From Jeotgalibacillus sp. ET6 (GTDB lineage: Bacteria > Bacillota > Bacilli > Bacillales > Jeotgalibacillaceae): a stretch of DNA of 64,000 nt. The notes beneath the pieces were generated by a model. It saw only the letters and a program-made list of their open reading frames with translations. It made no database searches and was not told where the DNA came from. Positions 9,719 through 16,973 of the stretch are shown here, in pieces. Both the position numbers and the translations under genes were made by a program. Positions within the stretch are counted from its first letter, which is position 1. Each line of letters begins with the position of its first letter. Where the stretch lies: NCBI RefSeq assembly GCF_029667115.1, contig NZ_JARUIU010000004.1:1-64000 (forward strand), written 5' to 3'.

Positions 9719-10180
9719 TCAGATCATTTTCCGGACAACCTCCCGTTGAATGGAAAAGCCCAGGTTTTCATAAAATCTTTTTGCCCCTTCGTTGACACAC
9801 CAGTAGTCCAGCTCAATCGCATGAATTCCGTGTGCTCTGGCGCGTTCGACCACTTTTTCCATTAACCCTTTGCCATAGCCGGCGCCGCGCTTTGTATGTA
9901 CGACAGCTAATTGGTGAACATATAAAGAGCTGGATGGTTTTTTAAACGCATTTCCCTCACTGCGCCTGATTTCAAACCAGACATAGCCAATCGGCTCCTG
10001 GTCTTCTTCTACGACATAGATTTCATGCATTCCCTTTGAAAGGATGCTTTCGAGTTCGAGTGCCACTTCCTCAAAACGGTATTCGTTGAAAACCTCTGGC
10101 AGCTTTTCTGCGTGCAGCGTCTGGACGGTTTCATTTAAACGGGCGACCAGCAGCTTGTCGAATGTTTGGATGATCTTCAT
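9719..10180 (-). CDS. GNAT-family N-acetyltransferase
   Basis: A 153-residue GNAT protein. The acetyl-CoA loop is visible in HTKRGAGYGKGLMEKVVERA (R/Q-x-x-G-x-G/A), and the C-terminal NEGAKRFYENLGFSIQREVV is the typical beta5-alpha4-beta6 region. The start follows an AGGAG site. The substrate cannot be predicted. It diverges from the htrA-like gene. Confidence 0.85.
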   Translation of the reverse strand: MKIIQTFDKLLVARLNETVQTLHAEKLPEVFNEYRFEEVALELESILSKGMHEIYVVEEDQEPIGYVWFEIRRSEGNAFKKPSSSLYVHQLAVVHTKRGAGYGKGLMEKVVERARAHGIHAIELDYWCVNEGAKRFYENLGFSIQREVVRKMI

Positions 10181-10273
10181 GTTAATGGACTCCTATTTGT
10201 TTTGGATAGGCTAAAGATCGCATAAGCGGGGTATAAAGAAATAAAGTTAAAATTTTTTTTATTTTTTAGCTGT

Positions 10274-10307
10274 TTTTCATCTGATTTTCATTTTCAGGTT
10301 TTATAGT
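10274..10307 (+). promoter_or_regulatory. TTTTCA repeats and -10 upstream of htrA-like gene
   Basis: Three TTTTCA copies (10274, 10285, 10291) lie just upstream of a TATAGT -10-like box at 10302, covering the expected -35 region. From memory, repeated TTTTCAT-like octamers mark CssR binding in front of B. subtilis htrA/htrB. The match is suggestive only. Confidence 0.4.
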
Positions 10308-10340
10308 AGACCATATAGAAAAGAGAATAAAGAAAGGGCG

Positions 10341-11567
10341 ATGCAGATGGGCTATTACGATGATCACCAGGAAACAAGGTCCAAATCAAAGCGGGGAAGC
10401 AAGGCGGGGTATTTTTTATCGAGTCTTGCCGGTTTGATTGTCGGCGCACTTCTAGTGGTGCTGGCACTTCCGATGATTGGGGATTATGGATCTGAACCTG
10501 CGGGCAGCAACCTGTTGAATTCGACGGATTCTAGTGAATCTGCTCAAACCGAGTCGATTTCCTATGACGTAAACTCCAGTGTCACGGATGCTGTGGATGT
10601 TGCAGGAGATGCTGTTGTCGGAGTAACAAATATTCAATCCGGAGGCGGGGGAATGTTCGGCCAGACAGCTGAAGACTCCCAGGAAGCGGGAACAGGCTCT
10701 GGAGTTATTTATAAAAAAGAAGGCGACAGTGCCTTTATCGTCACGAATTATCACGTGATCGAAGGAGCAGAGCAGGTTGAAGTCACGCTGGCAGACGGCA
10801 CAAAGCTTGCAGCTGAAGTCCGGGGTGGAGATGTCTGGACCGATCTTGCTGTACTTGAAGTAGAAGGTGCACAAATCGAAACCGTTGCAGAATTTGGAGA
10901 TTCTAATGCGCTTAAACCAGGTGAACCGGTTATTGCAATTGGGAATCCGCTTGGCCTTCAGTTCTCAGGTTCTGTAACAACAGGAGTTATTTCAGGTCTT
11001 GAACGTACAATACCAGTAGACGTTAACCAGGACGGTGCTCCAGACTGGCAGGCGGAGGTTATTCAAACCGATGCCGCCATTAATCCAGGAAACAGCGGTG
11101 GTGCTTTGGTAAATATTCAGGGTCAGGTGATTGGAATCAACTCCATGAAAATTGCACAATCATCAGTAGAAGGAATTGGGCTTGCCATCCCGATTGAAAT
11201 GGCTGTACCAGTCATCGAAGATCTTGAAACCTCCGGTGAAGTACAGCGTCCAACGATGGGTGTGACACTGATTGATTTAGCCAATGTTCCTTCTGTGTAT
11301 CAGCAGGATGAACTGAATCTGCCTGAAGAAGTGAAAACAGGCGTTGTCATCGAACGGGTTATTCCAAACTCTGCAGCCTCTGAAGCAGGAATGCAGGACC
11401 GTGACGTCATCGTGGAAATGGATGGCGAGAAAATCACGAACACGATTGAACTTCGTCAGCATCTATATACAGAGAAATCTGTTGGAGATGAGATGCAGGT
11501 AAAAGTATACCGTGACGGAGAAATGCAGGATCTTACTCTTACGCTTACAGATGATGCGCAGCTGTAA
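10341..11567 (+). CDS. htrA: HtrA/DegP-like membrane serine protease
   Basis: A 408-residue trypsin-like protease of envelope quality control. Order: cytoplasmic tail, one TM (about 25-48), protease domain (about 85-290), one PDZ domain (about 305-400). The triad is H138 (IVTNYHVIEG), D168 (WTDLAVLEV) and S252 (NPGNSGGALV). The tail, single TM and one PDZ match the Bacillus HtrA type. Location after walJ mirrors the walRKHIJ-htrA order of many Bacillales (yyxA/htrC in B. subtilis). The paralogue name (htrA, htrB, htrC) cannot be fixed from sequence alone. Confidence 0.93.
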   Translation: MQMGYYDDHQETRSKSKRGSKAGYFLSSLAGLIVGALLVVLALPMIGDYGSEPAGSNLLNSTDSSESAQTESISYDVNSSVTDAVDVAGDAVVGVTNIQSGGGGMFGQTAEDSQEAGTGSGVIYKKEGDSAFIVTNYHVIEGAEQVEVTLADGTKLAAEVRGGDVWTDLAVLEVEGAQIETVAEFGDSNALKPGEPVIAIGNPLGLQFSGSVTTGVISGLERTIPVDVNQDGAPDWQAEVIQTDAAINPGNSGGALVNIQGQVIGINSMKIAQSSVEGIGLAIPIEMAVPVIEDLETSGEVQRPTMGVTLIDLANVPSVYQQDELNLPEEVKTGVVIERVIPNSAASEAGMQDRDVIVEMDGEKITNTIELRQHLYTEKSVGDEMQVKVYRDGEMQDLTLTLTDDAQL

Positions 11568-11620
11568 GTAGTAAGTTCACATAAATACGACTCTTATTTC
11601 TAAGCCGAATAAAAGTCGGG

Positions 11621-11651
11621 AGCAGGGATCCTTGGGATTCCTGCTTTTTTC
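11621..11651 (+). terminator. Terminator after htrA-like gene
   Basis: AGCAGGGATCC and GGATTCCTGCT pair with few mismatches and are followed by TTTTT. Confidence 0.75.
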
Positions 11652-11733
11652 ATGAGCAAATAAGTGAAAAAAGAATACGAAAAACGACTTTATGCTAAAC
11701 TAAATGAAGAAAAAAATGAAGGAGTTTTTTAAA

Positions 11734-11898
11734 ATGAAAATTTACTGCTGTGAAGAACATGTCGAACTGGCGCTGGATGTTTTTGTAGACGAAGAAGAAA
11801 CGTTCCCGGAGTTACGCACAGTGGATAACCCCGAAAGGTTGTCCACAAACTGTGAATATTGTCGAAACCAAGCAGCATATCTTGTGGAGAACGTCTGA
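11734..11898 (+). CDS. CxxH/CxxC protein (YyzF-like)
   Basis: A 54-residue protein with two possible metal-binding pairs, CCEEH near the N-terminus and CEYC near the C-terminus, matching the small CxxH/CxxC family found beside htrA and rlmH in Bacillales. Function is unknown; a zinc knuckle is likely. I choose ATG 11734 because AAGGAG stands nine bases upstream; an ATG at 11704 would add ten lysine-rich residues and lacks a site. Two DnaA-box-like sequences lie inside the gene. Confidence 0.88.
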   Translation: MKIYCCEEHVELALDVFVDEEETFPELRTVDNPERLSTNCEYCRNQAAYLVENV

Positions 11899-12113
11899 TC
11901 CCATACGACATGTGGATAGAAATTGTGGATATGTGTATAACTTTTGGGGATAAACTGTTTATAATAAAAGAATAACTTTTTATCAACAGACCTCTTCAGT
12001 GAAAAAAGAAAACGGTTTATTTTAAAAATGCCTGAAAAACCTATAATGGCGGGCTTATATGAAGAGCAGGGAAAACTTCTTTGACCCCTTTTTTTCTAAA
12101 TTAGTTATCCACA
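11820..12113. promoter_or_regulatory. Cluster of DnaA-box-like sites
   Basis: Eight 9-mers equal to TTATCCACA or one base off it occur within 300 bases: 11820 (-), 11839 (+), 11911 (-), 11924 (-), 11932 (-), 11945 (-), 11980 (+) and 12105 (+). The site at 12105-12113 is a perfect match. Most lie in the AT-rich gap after the yyzF-like gene. DnaA-box clusters outside oriC are known in B. subtilis, some near the origin, where they restrain initiation. No dnaA or dnaN is in the window, so this is not oriC itself. Confidence 0.6.
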
Positions 12114-12294
12114 GCGAAAGTTTTTTTGTGTAATTTACCTTTATTTGTAACTGTTAAAGATGCGTGATGAATAAAAGCACCGGAAACGCCTTAAAAAATC
12201 CCCATGATAAGCTGTTTTGATTGCCTTTTAACTAGTATACTTATAAGATAGTGGAAATTAAGAATCGGATGCTAATTTGAAAGGGGTCTGTTTA
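11899..12294. other. AT-rich intergenic region
   Basis: 396 bases without a gene. The left half holds most of the DnaA-box-like cluster. The right half should contain the promoter of the B12/STAS operon; TATACTTATAAGATA near 12235-12250 is a candidate -10 area. Nothing else was recognised. Confidence 0.5.
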
Positions 12295-12600
12295 ATGTAC
12301 ACCGTTTTTTCAACATTTGATGTACCAGAAGGAAAAGCAGATCAGGTCATTAAAATATATAAGAACAGGTCGCGATCTGTAGATCTTGCACCTGGCTTTA
12401 AGGATTTTCTTCTTCTGCAGAACGATAAAAGAGCAGGAGAGATTACGGTCCAGCTTTTCTTTGATACAAAAAGAGACTATTTAAATTGGGTCAGAAGCGA
12501 TGATTTTAAGAGAATTCATGAGCTGGAGAAAAAGTATCCGGATGAGGAATTAACCGCTATTGTTCCGAAGGTGACACAATATCAGGTGGTGGCAAGATGA
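12295..12600 (+). CDS. Antibiotic biosynthesis monooxygenase (ABM) domain protein
   Basis: A 101-residue dimeric alpha/beta-barrel-type protein (ABM; also the fold of IsdG/HmoB haem mono-oxygenases). Family features are MYTVFSTFDVPEGKADQVIK, LAPGFKDFLLLQNDKR and FFDTKRDYLNWVRSDDF. The residues needed to call a haem oxygenase are not certain. The ATG at 12295 follows AAAGGGG. It opens a tightly packed operon with the B12-binding and STAS genes (four-base overlap with the next gene), so its job may be related to sensing. Confidence 0.75.
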   Translation: MYTVFSTFDVPEGKADQVIKIYKNRSRSVDLAPGFKDFLLLQNDKRAGEITVQLFFDTKRDYLNWVRSDDFKRIHELEKKYPDEELTAIVPKVTQYQVVAR

Positions 12601-12968
12601 GAGCCATTCAACCATTGGCAGAACAGGCAACAAAGAGAATTTATGAACGTGATCCATCATTACTAGACCGGTACGGAGACCAAGGCAAAACAAAATGCTA
12701 CGAAGATAATGTGCATCATTTCAGGCAGCTTCACTCCGCCTATGAATTGAAGAAGGCAGCTTTTTTTATAGATTATGCTGTCTGGCTGAATGGAATTTTA
12801 TCTAAACACGGCATGAATGAACAGCATTTAATCGATAACTTTGAAATTATGAAAGAAGTGCTGACCGCTTCCTCCCAGGTGGAAGAAGAAGCACTGCCTG
12901 TATATAAAACGTTTTTAAATCAGGCAATTTCAGAACTTACCGGGCAATCTGACAAAGGAGATGATTAA
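12597..12968 (+). CDS. Helical protein, probable partner half of the B12 sensor
   Basis: A 123-residue, all-helical-looking protein with no enzyme motif. The pattern RYGDQGKTKCYEDNVHHFRQL followed by FFIDYAVWLNGILSKHG resembles the N-terminal helical part found, in other bacteria, fused in front of cobalamin-binding domains. Here the next gene supplies exactly that B12 domain, so the two may form one split receptor. It overlaps the previous gene by four bases (ATGA) and the start region of the next. A globin-like RsbR N-domain is an alternative reading. Confidence 0.6.
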   Translation: MRAIQPLAEQATKRIYERDPSLLDRYGDQGKTKCYEDNVHHFRQLHSAYELKKAAFFIDYAVWLNGILSKHGMNEQHLIDNFEIMKEVLTASSQVEEEALPVYKTFLNQAISELTGQSDKGDD

Positions 12969-12969
12969 C

Positions 12970-13620
12970 TTGTCTTTTCCTAAAGAGCTTGCCGGTTATT
13001 TACTCGAAGGAAACACAGCAAAAGCATGGAAAGCGATTGAACAGCAAAAAGAGCTGTCCCTGCTTGATACGTACCATGAAATCATTACGCCTGCCATGCA
13101 GCATGTGGGGTTTTTATGGGAAAACAACGAAATATCCGTCGCAGACGAGCATCTTGCCACGGTAACCTGTGACTTTATTATATCGAGACTAGCCCATGCC
13201 CGTCTCGGAAAAGAAAAGCAGCACAGCCGCAGAGCAATGTTCTTATGTTTAGAAGGAGAACAGCATTATATCGGCTTGAAAATGGTGAACAGTCTCTTTA
13301 AGGAGAACGGATGGGAAACAAAATATTTCGGCTCCGATCTTCCCGTGGAATTTGTGGTAAAGTCTGCAGAGGCCTGGAATCCCGAAGTCATCGGTCTTTC
13401 CGTATCCATTGTCTATCACCTGCCCAAATTGAATGAATACATTACAGAGCTTGGCAAGCTGCCAAAGCCTCCCGTTATTATTGTAGGCGGGCGTTTATCG
13501 GAGCACTACGACCTGCGTCCGTATTGCTCGGAGAACACGATTATTTTAAAAGACTTGATTGAAATGAGAGATTGGCTAAAAAATGAACAGACTACGAGCA
13601 AACAAGATGCAGCATTTTAA
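12970..13620 (+). CDS. Cobalamin (B12)-binding sensor protein, CarH-like core without DNA-binding domain
   Basis: A 217-residue protein with a helical B12-cap (about 10-75) and a Rossmann-like B12-binding domain (about 90-200). W50 and E60-H61 (VADEHLATVT) match the W...EH signature of the CarH-type cap over the upper ligand. H99 in EGEQHYIG matches the lower-ligand motif D/E-x-H-x-x-G. There is no MerR helix-turn-helix. The start is likely TTG 12970: AAGGAG at 12955-12960 lies nine bases ahead, whereas it abuts the ATG at 12961. The partner is probably the STAS protein downstream. A methyltransferase corrinoid subunit is unlikely because no methyltransferase is nearby. Confidence 0.82.
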   Translation: MSFPKELAGYLLEGNTAKAWKAIEQQKELSLLDTYHEIITPAMQHVGFLWENNEISVADEHLATVTCDFIISRLAHARLGKEKQHSRRAMFLCLEGEQHYIGLKMVNSLFKENGWETKYFGSDLPVEFVVKSAEAWNPEVIGLSVSIVYHLPKLNEYITELGKLPKPPVIIVGGRLSEHYDLRPYCSENTIILKDLIEMRDWLKNEQTTSKQDAAF

Positions 13621-14377
13621 CGAACCGCTTCCGCTCCCTTTTTTAAAATTAGATAAAGAAGGAAACATTATCTACTATTCTACACTGGCGCTGGAGCATT
13701 TTGATTTACAGGAAGATAATATTAAAAGCATTGTAGATGAAGAAAGCTATGAAAAACTGTTGAAATACAGCAGTGATCATCAGACAAGAGAGCTTCAAAT
13801 GGAGCTGGTATTCAAATCCCGCAAGACACCGCTTGCCCTGTATGAGGTGCATATGGTGTGGGATGATGATCTGTACGCTAATATGCTGCTGGTCCCAAAG
13901 GATGGGTCCAATCAGCTCCTGGTGGAAAAAATGGCCGCGCTTCAGCAGCGTCTCGCTTCCACCGACTTTGAGCTCTACGAACAGCGGGAAGAGCTGGAGC
14001 AGATCTTAACGAGACTTCATGAATTGTCCGGGCCATTTATTCCGTTAACGGATAAAATGTCGCTCATTCCGCTGTTTGGTGATATAACGGAGAAAAAGAT
14101 TCATATTATTTCGCAAAGCTGCCTTCAGTCTGTTTTTTCGGGAGAGTACGAGGACATCCTCATTGATTTTACAGCAGTGGGTGAAGTAGAAGTGAAGGGC
14201 ATGGAAAAATTTGTCCTGTTATTAAAAACGCTTCATCTTATGACCGGTAAAAAAATAAAGATTATTGGAATAAAACCCAATACTGCGAAAGTACTCAACC
14301 AATTTTCGCTCGACGGGTGCATGGAGTTTGACCATTCATTGAAGCAGGTCCTTTACCGTTATTTCAGGAAAGAATAA
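13583..14377 (+). CDS. PAS-like/STAS stressosome-type protein
   Basis: 264 residues. The N-terminal part (about 12-110; FLKLDKEGNIIYYSTLALEHF) resembles a PAS fold. A coiled-coil-like linker (about 118-150; LVEKMAALQQRL, YEQREELEQIL) leads to a STAS domain (about 155-260) with IPLTDKMSLIPLFGDI and ILIDFTAVGEVEVKG, the latter matching the D-x-T-G-V region of RsbR/RsbS proteins. It is the last gene of the B12 operon and overlaps it, so it is the natural output partner of the B12 sensor. No RsbT-like kinase is in the window. ATG 13607 is an alternative start. Confidence 0.75.
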   Translation: MNRLRANKMQHFNEPLPLPFLKLDKEGNIIYYSTLALEHFDLQEDNIKSIVDEESYEKLLKYSSDHQTRELQMELVFKSRKTPLALYEVHMVWDDDLYANMLLVPKDGSNQLLVEKMAALQQRLASTDFELYEQREELEQILTRLHELSGPFIPLTDKMSLIPLFGDITEKKIHIISQSCLQSVFSGEYEDILIDFTAVGEVEVKGMEKFVLLLKTLHLMTGKKIKIIGIKPNTAKVLNQFSLDGCMEFDHSLKQVLYRYFRKE

Positions 14378-14384
14378 ATCAAAA

Positions 14385-14423
14385 AAACCTTTGCGGAGAG
14401 CAGCCCTGCAGAGGTTTTTTGGT
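14385..14423 (+). terminator. Terminator of the B12/STAS operon
   Basis: AAAAAACCTTTGC and GCAGAGGTTTTTT pair around a G/C-rich loop and end in a T run. Confidence 0.8.
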
Positions 14424-14616
14424 GTGTAAACTTATAAATCCTTTACAGTAGATTTATGCTGTCTTAACAATTATTCAGTATGGTTAAACTAGGACGCAAA
14501 AGCGTACAGCCCCAAAAATAAGGTGACCAGGAAAGCCATAGAACGAGTGGATGCGCACGTTTATATGGCTTATTTTACTTCATTCGCGCACGTACTTACC
14601 TTTGAGGAGGATCAAG

Positions 14617-15348
14617 ATGACAAATGTGAAGCTGTTTGCCCACCGAGGATCGTGTACCATGTGCCCTGAAAATACAATGGCGGCTTTTCGTCAGGCCTTG
14701 CGTGAAGGGGCAGACGGAATTGAACTCGATGTCCGCATGAGCAGGGACGGCTATGTAGTAGTAATTCACGATCGCACCGTGACCCGGACCACCAATGGGA
14801 GAGGCACTGTGGCAGGTTTGACACTGGAGCAGCTCCAAAGTCTAGATGCAGGAAGCTGGTACAATGAAGCCTGCAAAGATGAAAAAATTCCGACACTTGA
14901 AGAAGTGCTTCAATGGATCCAGTCGACTGAGCTTGAGCTGAATATCGAGCTTAAAACAGAAGATGATCCATACCCCGGCATAGAGCAGGCAGTCCTTGAT
15001 TTAATCAATGAATACGTCTTGCAGGACCGCATTGTACTCTCTTCTTTTAATATTGAAACGCTGAAACGGTTAAGAGAACTCGATGCTTCTGTCAAGCTTG
15101 CTTATCTGATCAGCGAACAGACCGAAGAAGCCGTCACAAAAGCGCTGTCGCTTAAATCGGATCTTCACTGCCAGTTGTCATTTATGAAAACAGAAGAAGC
15201 GGAAAAAGCGGTTCAGGAAGGGATTGCGATCCGCCTTTATACAGTCAATGAAGCAGAAGAACTGATCTCCATTAACTTAAATTATATAGAAGCCGTAATC
15301 ACCGATGCGCTTGGTGTGCTGCAAAAGGCATTTAAAGTGGGTTCGTAG
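14617..15348 (+). CDS. Glycerophosphodiester phosphodiesterase
   Basis: A 243-residue GDPD TIM-barrel enzyme hydrolysing glycerophosphodiesters to glycerol 3-phosphate and an alcohol. Signature residues: FAHRGS near the start, PENTMAAF, and GIELDVRMSRDGYVVVIHDRTVTRTTNG with the paired catalytic histidines and E-x-D metal ligands; NIELKTE and the C-terminal LYTVNEAEELI follow. No signal peptide, so it is cytoplasmic. ATG 14617 is chosen because GAGGAGG lies eight bases upstream; a longer frame from 14551 has no site. Confidence 0.93.
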   Translation: MTNVKLFAHRGSCTMCPENTMAAFRQALREGADGIELDVRMSRDGYVVVIHDRTVTRTTNGRGTVAGLTLEQLQSLDAGSWYNEACKDEKIPTLEEVLQWIQSTELELNIELKTEDDPYPGIEQAVLDLINEYVLQDRIVLSSFNIETLKRLRELDASVKLAYLISEQTEEAVTKALSLKSDLHCQLSFMKTEEAEKAVQEGIAIRLYTVNEAEELISINLNYIEAVITDALGVLQKAFKVGS

Positions 15349-15392
15349 GCGTAAGTTTAACCTTGGCCACTTTATGAACATGAACCCGTCAA

Positions 15393-15428
15393 AGAACCTG
15401 AGACAAATTTGTCCAAGGTTCTTTTTAT
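15393..15428. terminator. Hairpin terminator after the phosphodiesterase gene
   Basis: AGAACCTGAGACA and TTGTCCAAGGTTCT pair and are followed by TTTTTAT. The GAGACA/TGTC core is the same as in the terminal hairpin of the dispersed repeat, so this may be a remnant of that family. Confidence 0.75.
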
Positions 15429-15456
15429 TTTTCACAGCGACTTCGATTAAGAAAAA

Positions 15457-15921
15457 TCAATCCCACGTCTGCTTAAACACATCAATCTTCTCGTGTTTCT
15501 CATCAGAAACCGTTTCAACCCACGTCCAGCCTCTTTTTCGATAATAGTCTGATGCCTCTTCCGTTCGCAAGTAAATCTCTTTAAACCCTACTTTTTTCGC
15601 CATTTCGATTGTTTCAGCGGTTAATCGTTGACCTACCCCCATGCCGCGGTATTCAGGCTTGGTATAAAGGGATGCAAGCCAGGGTCTGTATGCAGGCCGG
15701 CATGCCAAATCGTTTTCAACAATGGACACCGTTCCTAGACAACACTCCTTCTCCAGCGCAACAAGCGTTACTGGAAAGGTGTGATCGTGGACAGTTGAAA
15801 AATGCTGAACGACTTCTTCGTATGACATCTTGCTGCCCGTTTTCAACACAAATTCCTCATAAATCATCGTAGAAACCTCTGTTATTATATTGGGATGATT
15901 GCGTAACACATCTATTTTCAT
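15457..15921 (-). CDS. GNAT-family N-acetyltransferase
   Basis: 154 residues. The CoA-binding loop is seen in YTKPEYRGMGVGQRLTAETIEMA, and LRTEEASDYYRKRGWTWVETV is the typical C-terminal region. The start has a good AAGGAG site. Substrate unknown; it stands alone between two terminatored units. Confidence 0.85.
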   Translation of the reverse strand: MKIDVLRNHPNIITEVSTMIYEEFVLKTGSKMSYEEVVQHFSTVHDHTFPVTLVALEKECCLGTVSIVENDLACRPAYRPWLASLYTKPEYRGMGVGQRLTAETIEMAKKVGFKEIYLRTEEASDYYRKRGWTWVETVSDEKHEKIDVFKQTWD

Positions 15922-16236
15922 CGTAATCTCCTTTGAATGTGAGCCGCTTATTGCAAGTGGACCACATATGATTGCTCCTTAATTATACTAAATTTTCACT
16001 CCTTTACCTTCTATTAGGTGAATGGTATGCTAAACTACATGATTTAAATATGCCTGTCCAATTTTTAAAAAGGGGAAAATGAAAAGTGCTATAGATTTCA
16101 AAGTAAATCTATATTTTACAGGGTAATAGATTGTACCGCTAAAAGATATAATTGTAAGTGCTTACATTTTAATCTTATCTTAAATATAAACCCTTATAGC
16201 ACAAAGAAAACGTATAATGAAGGGACGGGGCTTCAG
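15922..16236. other. Intergenic region between GNAT and the xylan locus
   Basis: 315 bases without a gene. It contains a cre-like palindrome at 16153-16166 and a TATAAT box at about 16213, probably the -10 of the yesL-like gene. Confidence 0.55.
16153..16166. promoter_or_regulatory. cre-like palindrome upstream of the xylan regulatory genes
   Basis: TGTAAGTGCTTACA is a perfect palindrome that differs from the CcpA cre consensus (TGWAANCGNTNWCA) by one central base. It lies about 45 bases upstream of the TATAAT box before the yesL-like gene. CcpA control is likely; a different palindromic regulator is possible. Confidence 0.55.
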
Positions 16237-16884
16237 ATGGGAAAGGGAAACGTTCTGAACATAGCAAAATTGTACTTTATATTAGAGTGGATTATGTGGA
16301 TTGCCTATATCAATCTATTATGGATTGGCAGTGTTCTTTTGGGATTGGTAGTGTTTGGGATCCTGCCGGCTACCGTTGCCATGTTTACGGTCATACGGGA
16401 TTTGCTGATAAACAACGCGGCCGGAAAAGACATCTTTAAGACATTTGCTTTAACCTATAAGAAGGAATTTCTGAAATCAAATGTGATGGGGTTCATCATG
16501 TTGCTTGCCGGGTTCATCCTGTATTTGAATTTTGTCTTTATTCAAGGGATAGAGGGGATTTCCTACTATGTATTTTTTACAGGCTTACTTTTTATTGTTT
16601 TTGTCTATATCATCACATTGTTTTACCTTATCCCCGTTTACGTTCATTACGATTTAAGCTTTTTCCAGTACTTCAGGCATGCTGTTTTAATTGGAATGGT
16701 TAGTCCGGTGGTGACCATTGCGATGATACTTGGATTCATCCTGTTATACTTTCTCCTGAACACGATACCTGGGTTGATTCCCTTCATTACCGCAAGTACA
16801 ATTGCGTTACTCCTCATGAGCTGCACGTTAGCGGCTTTTCGCAGACTTGAAAACAAACAATATGCAGCTCCTGGCATCACGTAA
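16237..16884 (+). CDS. DUF624 (YesL-like) membrane protein
   Basis: A 215-residue protein with about five hydrophobic segments, matching the DUF624/YesL family by the N-terminal LLWIGSVLLGLVVFGILPATVAMFTVIRDL block and its setting. YesL-type genes typically sit next to YesMN two-component systems and LplABC-type importers, as here. The molecular role is not known; a helper in signalling or transport is assumed. The start follows an AGGGACGGGG stretch. Confidence 0.85.
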   Translation: MGKGNVLNIAKLYFILEWIMWIAYINLLWIGSVLLGLVVFGILPATVAMFTVIRDLLINNAAGKDIFKTFALTYKKEFLKSNVMGFIMLLAGFILYLNFVFIQGIEGISYYVFFTGLLFIVFVYIITLFYLIPVYVHYDLSFFQYFRHAVLIGMVSPVVTIAMILGFILLYFLLNTIPGLIPFITASTIALLLMSCTLAAFRRLENKQYAAPGIT

Positions 16885-16973
16885 TCGTTGCCAGAACTTT
16901 AAGTTGAATACAATTTCTGCACAAGGGTTTTATTGAATGCTCCGGTGCCTTTTTGAAATGGAGGGAACCTGCA

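Noticed and set aside
11820-12113. Chromosomal replication origin
   Set aside because: DnaA-box-like sites are present, but neither dnaA nor dnaN nor a clear DUE-type AT-trio arrangement is, so only a secondary DnaA-box cluster is claimed.
12970-13620. Corrinoid protein of a methyltransferase system
   Set aside because: The size and B12 motifs would fit, but no methyltransferase or reactivase gene is nearby, and the STAS neighbour and CarH-like W/EH residues favour a sensor.
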